This document shows positions 52,067-57,933 of a DNA stretch of 57,933 nucleotides, in pieces. Each line of letters opens with the position of its first letter. Within the stretch, counting starts at the first letter, position 1. The stretch is taken from contig JANBPT010000197.1 in assembly GCA_027575765.1 (NCBI GenBank), positions 1-57,933 on the forward strand. The letters run 5' to 3'. Source of the DNA: Tieghemiomyces parasiticus. Taxonomy: Eukaryota > Kickxellomycota > Dimargaritomycetes > Dimargaritales > Dimargaritaceae. The position numbers and the translations under genes were made by a program. The notes under the pieces are model-generated. The model saw nothing but the letters and a program-made list of their open reading frames with translations, was not told where the DNA came from and made no database searches.

Positions 52067-53323
52067 AATGTTGGGAATAGAGGGGTGACGGGCTAAACTT
52101 GAACGTCGGAGGTGAGAGCAGCGTGGGGCCCGAGGAGTGGCAGTCTGGGTGAGCTATGTGGTGTAGGTAGGCGATGCGGCTAATACTATAATTCGGCAGG
52201 AGGAGTGGGCGACATGTAGCGCTTATATGTTAGCCGGAATTGGCACCGGGGGAGGGAGAAGTGAGTTATCACCCAGGACCTACACACAGCAACTACCTGT
52301 GTACGCGGCGAATAGGACATTTAATCTTTGTAACTGATAGCACCGACCATGGTTGTCCGGCTCTTATGCGGTTCACTGCTATCATTATTTCCACCGATTT
52401 GGGGGAGGGCGTTCAAAATTGTCATTGGCGGAAATTACAGACCGATAAGGAAACGTTCAGACAGACGTGCCGCAGCCAACCCCGCTGTCCGTACAGCCGG
52501 GTGAGCGACGTACCCGGCTGAAGGAGAGCAATAGAAAAACTAGGGCAGGTGGTGGTGGACGTACTCACGCCGGCAGCCTTCACCTGCCAACCTTCCCTGC
52601 GACGATCTCCGCAGCAGGTTTCAGTCTATAGAATCCCAGGAAATGGAGGCAGTACGGCTGACTAATCATACCAAACTGCGGCCAATTACATCGACCCCTC
52701 TGCGGCCAACCTGATTGAGGCTAAACCCCCCCCCCCCACCATAGTCCGTCACGCAGGAAAGTCGACCCCCCCCCCCTGACCGTAGGCCATGCTGCTGGCT
52801 GGGGGTTTTTCGGTTCGTAGCCCCTTTTGGTTATAGTGTACCGGCAAGGACCAAGCCGTGTGACGCTAGCAGCGGCAGCCAGCGGAGTTTGAATTGGATG
52901 AGGTTAAATGATAGTGGTGCTTCTCAGAAGACACGACCGGCGCCATGGACACGGCCAGAGAGGACATGTGCGGGAAGTGAGGCCAATAGTGAAGGAGGTG
53001 GGTAGTGGGCCGCCCCTCAAGCCAGGTCGAACTTGTGCCCACTTGACCCTCCCACCTATTTCCATCGGCCGATAAGATGGTGCAGCCTCGCGCGAGTATT
53101 TATTTACACGACAGACAAGCGAATGGGTGGGGCCATTCGTTATACCGTAGACGGGTTGCTCACCGGTGCCCTGGCTGGCTGATGAGGGCATAGAGCCGGT
53201 CACCATTCATACTCCGTCGCACATTGGACTTTCTACTTCTTGACGACCCTCTAACTCACTACCTAGCTTCTCTAGGCGAGCCCATGCCTTTGGCAATACA
53301 TTCGTCAATCATCCCTGACTAAC
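52067..53323. other. Divergent promoter region between the hydrolase and RAD51B
   Basis: About 1.26 kb between genes transcribed away from each other. Two pure C tracts (12 bases at 52,726-52,737 and 11 bases at 52,766-52,776) lie 28 bases apart. No gene seen; the minus frame at 52,904-53,206 is not recognisable. Confidence 0.5.
52726..52776. repeat. Paired poly-C tracts
   Basis: C12 and C11 runs are separated by 28 bases. The minus strand therefore carries two long G runs, which can form unusual DNA structures. Confidence 0.85.
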
Positions 53324-55271
53324 ATGGCCCAGCGACCACTTCAGCGCCTCCCGCCGGCCAAACGCCCGTCAGAGTCGGCCCTTGCCCTTCTTCGCGACCA
53401 CCGGCCGCGCCCCGTGGCCACCTGCCGCGACCTATTGGGCCTGACTAAAACCGAACTGGCCGAAATTTGCGACCTAAAAACCTCCGACGCTGCGCAGCTG
53501 TACCAGCGTGTCTGCTCTGCCGTGTATGCCGTGTCGGTACGGGTCCAAAACGTAAGTGCATCTTCCACCAGGAACTGTGCCCTTAACTAAAAACTACTTC
53601 GGCGCTCTGGTGATTTGGAGGTACTCACTTTAATATACTCCTCGTGCCTTCAGCATGGTGGCACGTCCCTCCTCCTTGCCGCGGCCGCCTGTACATAGGT
53701 TAAAGACCTCTATCATTCCCAGATGGAGTCCCGGGCCTCCATCGCGCTTTCTAGCGGCCATCATGCGCTGGACGCGGCCTTAGGGGGCGGTATTCCCCGG
53801 TCGTCAGTCACCGAGGTAAGCCACCAAGCGCCCACTGAGGTAATACCTTGCCACCGTAGGCTGGGCGTGACTATTTGCGTGCCGCGATGCCTCGGCTAAC
53901 CATTTGTCAACCCGTGCCATCCTGGTTCTCCACTGCCCCTTAGGTGGTCGGTGCTCCCGGCTGCGGTAAGACTCAGCTGTGCCTGACCCTGACCGTCCGG
54001 ACCGCTCTACCCCTCAACCTTGGCGGTACCGACGGCCATGTGTTGTATTTTGACACAGAAGGAGCCTTCAGCGCAACAAGGTATGTTCGACCCAATGTAC
54101 CGCTACAATTTATATGGTAAGTGGCCTTTTCATTCGCAGGCTTGGTCACTAACCCTGGTCACGGCTACTTTGTCTTCTTATTTTTTTTTGCAACTCACCC
54201 ACAGACTACAGGAAATCACCGCTCATATCATTGAGTTACAGGGTGCTATCGCGTCGCCAGATCTCCTAGCCACCGTCACCGACCGTGTGCACGTCGCTTC
54301 CTTGGACTCGGTCCAACAATTTAGGGAACGGTAGGTCATCTGTAACCCTACCATCCGTCCTATGCCAGGCTGGGGACTGGCCCGTCATTAAAAGTGGGTG
54401 GTCACCCGGGTCACATCAAGCCTAACAGCACCTCATCCTCTTTGTTCACACGGGTGATTTCTTTTTCACCTTCCAGCCTCCGCTCTCTTGAAGGCTTCAT
54501 TGTCCAGCACAAGATCAAGTTGATCTTGGTGGATTCGATCGCCTTCATCATGCGTCGTCATTTGAACCAGCGGGCTAGTGAGGAAGGTGGTCCTCTTGGC
54601 GATGTACTGCATAAGAGACCACGCCTGGCAGGTGACGACCGGAACACACTGCCTGACCTACTCACCTGGGAGGCTAGTAGTTTGAAACATATAGCCGAGA
54701 CGTTCAGTATTCCCGTGGTTGTGACCAACCAAGTTACGACGCGGTTCGCACGCCCGCGAGTCCTGGGCGTGCCGTCCATGTCTGATATTGGTAAGTTCTC
54801 GGTAGATGGCAAGGGCTGCAGACACAAAGAAACGGCGGTAGCCACTAGGTGCCGGCCTCTCACAGCCCCCCTTCCTCCGCTACCCACTCTGTCTAACCCG
54901 CCCCACCCCGACACCCACCTCGTTTCCGATTACGTATAGATGTTCACGAAGATGGCCTCTCCACCAGTGCAGCCCTGGGTAACACCTGGGCTCATTTAGT
55001 CACTACTCGACTTACTGTGCGTACCCTGGCCAGCCCCGAAACGGGGGGTCGGCCCTCACCAGCCTCCACTGGGGCGACCGTCCACCGTCCCATCGTGGTC
55101 GCCCGCGCCATCACCATCGCTAAATCCCCCATTGCTCCAGCCTGCCAGTTCCCGTACGTGATCACCCCCGCGGGGTTCGGTGAGGCTTTGGTCAATCTGG
55201 GGCCGCCCGAGGTGCTCCCACCGGCCTCACCTCGTCGTGGTAGTCGACCTTCCCCGCTCGTCTCGGTCTGA
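53324..55271 (+). CDS. RAD51B: RAD51 paralogue, RAD51B-type recombination protein
   Basis: ATPase of the RAD51 paralogue complex that helps load RAD51 in homologous recombination (family knowledge). Six exons: 53,324-53,551; 53,723-53,815; 53,944-54,080; 54,205-54,330; 54,477-54,790; 54,940-55,271. All donors are GTAAG or GT(A/T)-type and all phases agree, giving 409 residues. The N-terminal helical domain is in exon 1. Walker A is GAPGCGKTQ (Lys116), Walker B LILVDSIAF. RAD51B rather than RAD51C or DMC1 is indicated by FDTEGAFSATRLQEI, SSLKHIAETFSIPVVVTNQV, AALGNTWAHLVTTRL, ITIAKSPIAPACQFPYVI and the PEVLPPASP tail. Nothing looks broken. Confidence 0.93.
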
Positions 55272-56409
55272 GCAGCACCTCGAATTATCCCTAGTCATTT
55301 CTCCACATGTACCATAAACCATATACCCATATCTGACAGCAGCCTATTAGATTGGCTCCGGGCCGCTCTACCGAACCGGCGCATTATTGATTTCATACTT
55401 CACGCCATGGAGCCAGGAGATTCTACTAGAGATCCGAGATGACTTGGTAAGATGATGTTTGACGATCCTAGGCATAATTTCTTTTCCCCTTTACTTGGCC
55501 CTCCACTATCTGGTCGGCCAATCCCTCCAAGGTTTCACGCGGTAAGGCAGGCCATGTATTGTTAAGGCACACCGCCGCCCTGCCGTGTTGGTATACGATG
55601 GGCTGGATCGATATTGGCAACAATCGAATCGGACATGGTGGCCTTGGGAATGTTCAATGGGGTGTCGGCCATCCATACATTACTCACCTCATAACACTTC
55701 TCCTGTGGAAGGGGTCGAATCCAGCAAGCTAGCCGTAACAGTCGGTGGCTAGGTAGATAAAAGCACCACTCGCGTCAATCTGGCAGCAATCGGGTCTAAA
55801 TTATGAGCGAGACGACGATCACGGCGCGGAGAAGATCAGCCTTCCCCTCGCCCCCACTCACGTAATGCCTCGCACTTAACGCAGCTCCTAATGCTAATAC
55901 TTAAACCGTGTCGGCCCCGCACGTTACATTCTCGGGTGCTTTAGTCAAGTTCAAGGATTGATATTCGTCACCCAACCACGTCCTACAAATTTACCATTGC
56001 TATTTCGTACTTCGATTTCGGTTCCTCTGCGTTCAATTCCTTGACGGCCACCCAGCGGGCATCTATCTAATCGTCGCTTGCTGAGTGACATGCCTTATTG
56101 AGGTAGTAAACGTCTATCGTTGTTCACTTTATCACATCAGCTATTCACGCTTCATGCAGCACTCATCGCCGCTGTATCCGCTGTGTTGATCCATAACGTA
56201 GGTAGTCTAGCTTAGACGCGTAACTAAAGTGTAATTGTACACGGCCAATTCACCTTACGGGACTGTGCAGACCTAATACGCCATTATAAGCACACAACAT
56301 AATACCATCGGCTGCACTGCGCTCATCAGCAAAACCTTCCCACTTACCCCATGCTTCGCATATTGATTACTTGGCCGATATATCTCCACTCTTCCATCTT
56401 CCCAGCCCG
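55272..56409. other. Spacer between RAD51B and the RING gene
   Basis: About 1.1 kb, AT-rich on the right. I see no gene. It is the promoter side of the RING gene. Confidence 0.5.
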
Positions 56410-57318
56410 ATGAACCCAAAGCCTGTGGCCCTCTCACCCAAGGGGCAGCGCGCAATGGAATCGATCAATTTAACACGCCGGATTACCGGTTGGAGAAATC
56501 CTGTCACTAATCTCATCCGTCGCCAAACCGACAGCACCCCATTTGATGTCACCGGCCTGAAACCCAGTTCGCATTTATCCTCCATCATGACGGGGGTGAT
56601 CTGCGGATCGTTCTCCATCCTGTTCCTCATTTTAATGGGTCGGTGGGTCCTTGCTATCAGGCAGAGGCGCCGACAAGTGTTGATCCGGAAGGAGCGGCGG
56701 CAGTTCGGTATCGAAACCTTGGCCTCCGCCGTCCAATACAGTGCACAGGGGCCGCTTAGCCCGAGCCTCCTTCAGTATCTCGACGACCTTACCATCAAGC
56801 CCACCGGTGAAAGCTACGGAACGTCTCCGGGCCCGCTTGACACTTCGAGACTGCACCAAGAGGAGGACCGTCTACCCTACAGCGGCTGTGGGATGTGGGG
56901 GTATGGTACCTCTACCGGTGTAACGGGGTCAGACAAGCCCGACCCTCTGGTAAAAATGGCCCGGGAGCGGTCTCGCGAATTGGCCAACTCACAGCCGAGC
57001 GGCACCGAACCGATGAATTCTATTGAAGGTTGTGTGGTCTGTTTGGACCCCATTGAGCCCCAAGATAATATCCGGAAGCTACCATGCAAGCACCGGTTCC
57101 ATCTGGATTGCATCGACGAGTGGCTGGTCAAAAAGCTGGCTGTTTGCCCGCTCTGTAGGTTCGACTGTAATGACTACTGTCTGTGTAAGGCTGGCCCACG
57201 GTATGCGAAGAAGTTCCTTGAGCGTCCGTCCCGCGCCGCCATGGCGCCCATACGGAGCATGGGCCGAGAAAAATCGTGCTTGTCGGACCCCAAGATTGAC
57301 ATTACATATCTATTGTAA
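56410..57318 (+). CDS. Membrane-anchored RING-H2 E3 ubiquitin ligase
   Basis: 302 residues from the first in-frame ATG at 56,410 (the frame extends 13 codons upstream to a TTG only). One hydrophobic segment (ICGSFSILFLILMGRWVL, about residues 64-82) is followed by a basic stretch (RQRRRQVLIRKERR), so the RING faces the cytosol. The C-terminal RING-H2 finger has ligands Cys208, Cys211, Cys226, His228, His231, Cys234, Cys246 and Cys249 (CVVCLDPIEP, then CKHRFHLDC, then CPLC). This single-TM plus RING-H2 layout is common in endomembrane E3 ligases. It lacks a protease-associated luminal domain and no signal peptide is evident; an upstream exon cannot be excluded. Substrate unknown. Confidence 0.9.
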   Translation: MNPKPVALSPKGQRAMESINLTRRITGWRNPVTNLIRRQTDSTPFDVTGLKPSSHLSSIMTGVICGSFSILFLILMGRWVLAIRQRRRQVLIRKERRQFGIETLASAVQYSAQGPLSPSLLQYLDDLTIKPTGESYGTSPGPLDTSRLHQEEDRLPYSGCGMWGYGTSTGVTGSDKPDPLVKMARERSRELANSQPSGTEPMNSIEGCVVCLDPIEPQDNIRKLPCKHRFHLDCIDEWLVKKLAVCPLCRFDCNDYCLCKAGPRYAKKFLERPSRAAMAPIRSMGREKSCLSDPKIDITYLL

Positions 57319-57723
57319 ATATATCCACATTGCCTTGTCACCACTGCGGATAACTGAACACTGTAGTCTGCCAGAGAGTTCACGCTTTCTCGATACATAA
57401 AATTAAGCAATGGTGCCCAAAACGAGTTGCGATTCCCTTGGTTAGTCAGAAATTATCGCCTCCCCACAGGCTCTTCGGTGCCCAGCGCCTTCCCCATTTT
57501 CGCGGAACAACTCTTGAAAGGCTCTAAAATATTCTTGTAGATCTTGTAAATACTTTAAAAATCATCACAAACAGTTTCAAAGAGCCTTATATACGCACAA
57601 TAGTTGTCTATTGATATATCTATATTTCAATAAGTGAAATTTAATCGGTTGGCACTTTTAAGCTGGCTGTCTCAGGTCACAATGTTTCAGATAGAATCAA
57701 GGAGAGATAACGATACCGAAACG
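57319..57723. other. AT-rich spacer
   Basis: 3' flank of the RING gene. It contains a weak pair of short inverted segments around AAGGCTCT near 57.52-57.59 kb. No gene seen. Confidence 0.5.
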
Positions 57724-57933
57724 ATTGCTATAAACTATTACAGGATTGAACGATTACTGATTTCACACCTTGCTTTTTAGAACCATCCATCATGTTTACT
57801 TTTTAGAGCCCCACATCACCCAATTTAACCAGGTGTGATGTGGGAGTTCTTATTTATAATTACTATCTAGAGGATCGAAAGGTAGATGTTATTATGAATG
57901 TTTTGACTTCCAAGCCGGGTCCGGCTGCCCCTA
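57724..57933 (+). mobile_element. Second mariner-type copy, 5' end (cut by window edge)
   Basis: Plus-strand counterpart of the 18.56-18.77 kb region. The start ATG at about 57,792 is followed by TAG at codon 5, so this copy is also inactivated. The frame then reads TRCDVGVLIYNYYLED... as in the first copy. The stretch 57,857-57,933 is identical over 77 bases to the reverse complement of 18,560-18,636, while the flanking part is only moderately similar. The element continues past the window. Confidence 0.85.

Noticed and set aside
56371..56409. Longer RING protein starting 13 codons upstream
   Set aside because: The upstream codon is TTG, not ATG. The same reasoning moved the starts of MDJ1 (27,638 to 27,587) and the first PPR gene (32,313 to 32,286).
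57510..57600. Inverted AAGGCTCT segments near the right edge
   Set aside because: Only about eight paired bases separated by tens of AT-rich bases; expected by chance.
1..57933. CRISPR arrays, rRNA genes, bacterial operon signals
   Set aside because: None seen. There are no evenly spaced direct repeats, and gene structure with introns is eukaryotic.

Overview
This window looks like nuclear DNA from a fungus. The evidence is a DASH/Dam1-complex gene (DAD2, a fungal kinetochore protein), a multimodular non-ribosomal peptide synthetase (NRPS) that begins with a half condensation domain, and many short introns with GTAAGT-like donors. Compact, GC-richer genes are separated by AT-richer spacers. 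A RAD51B gene, which many ascomycete yeasts lack, hints at an early-diverging lineage; Zoopagomycota such as Dimargaritales is only a guess.

Layout. Positions 1-16,019 (minus strand) hold the first 5,339 or so codons of one uninterrupted NRPS reading frame that runs off the left edge. Its order from the N-terminus is half-C, A1, T1, E1, C2, a decayed [A remnant - T - C] block, A2, T2, E2, C3, A3, T3, C4, A4 (cut by the window edge). Positions 16-20.4 kb are gene-poor, with a dead mariner-type transposon at 17.7-18.8 kb and a possible small secreted-peptide gene at 19.0-19.6 kb. From 20.4 to 24.9 kb come phosphoserine phosphatase and kynureninase in tandem. From 25.8 to 33.1 kb come mitochondrial DnaJ (MDJ1), a large PPR protein and DAD2, all on the minus strand. 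SDH2 (34.3-35.5 kb, plus), the ribosomal-protein importer SYO1, a second PPR protein and the tRNA m5C methyltransferase TRM4/NSUN2 follow to 48.2 kb. Then come tRNA-Arg(ACG), an ABHD4/5-CLD1 type hydrolase, a divergently oriented six-exon RAD51B, and a membrane-anchored RING-H2 protein. The window ends inside a second copy of the mariner element.

The genes right of 20 kb look like conserved housekeeping genes, with a mitochondrial bias (MDJ1, SDH2, two PPR proteins, possibly the hydrolase). The NRPS is the accessory locus. Its most unusual feature is a whole module fossilised inside an otherwise intact assembly line: the adenylation core is gone, the carrier serine is replaced by threonine and the condensation HHxxxDG motif is destroyed, yet the reading frame is kept. 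Four complete A domains, two epimerisation domains and a stand-in-frame giant exon make this the part most worth following up. Exon boundaries and domain calls were made by reading the sequence by eye; no database search was run.
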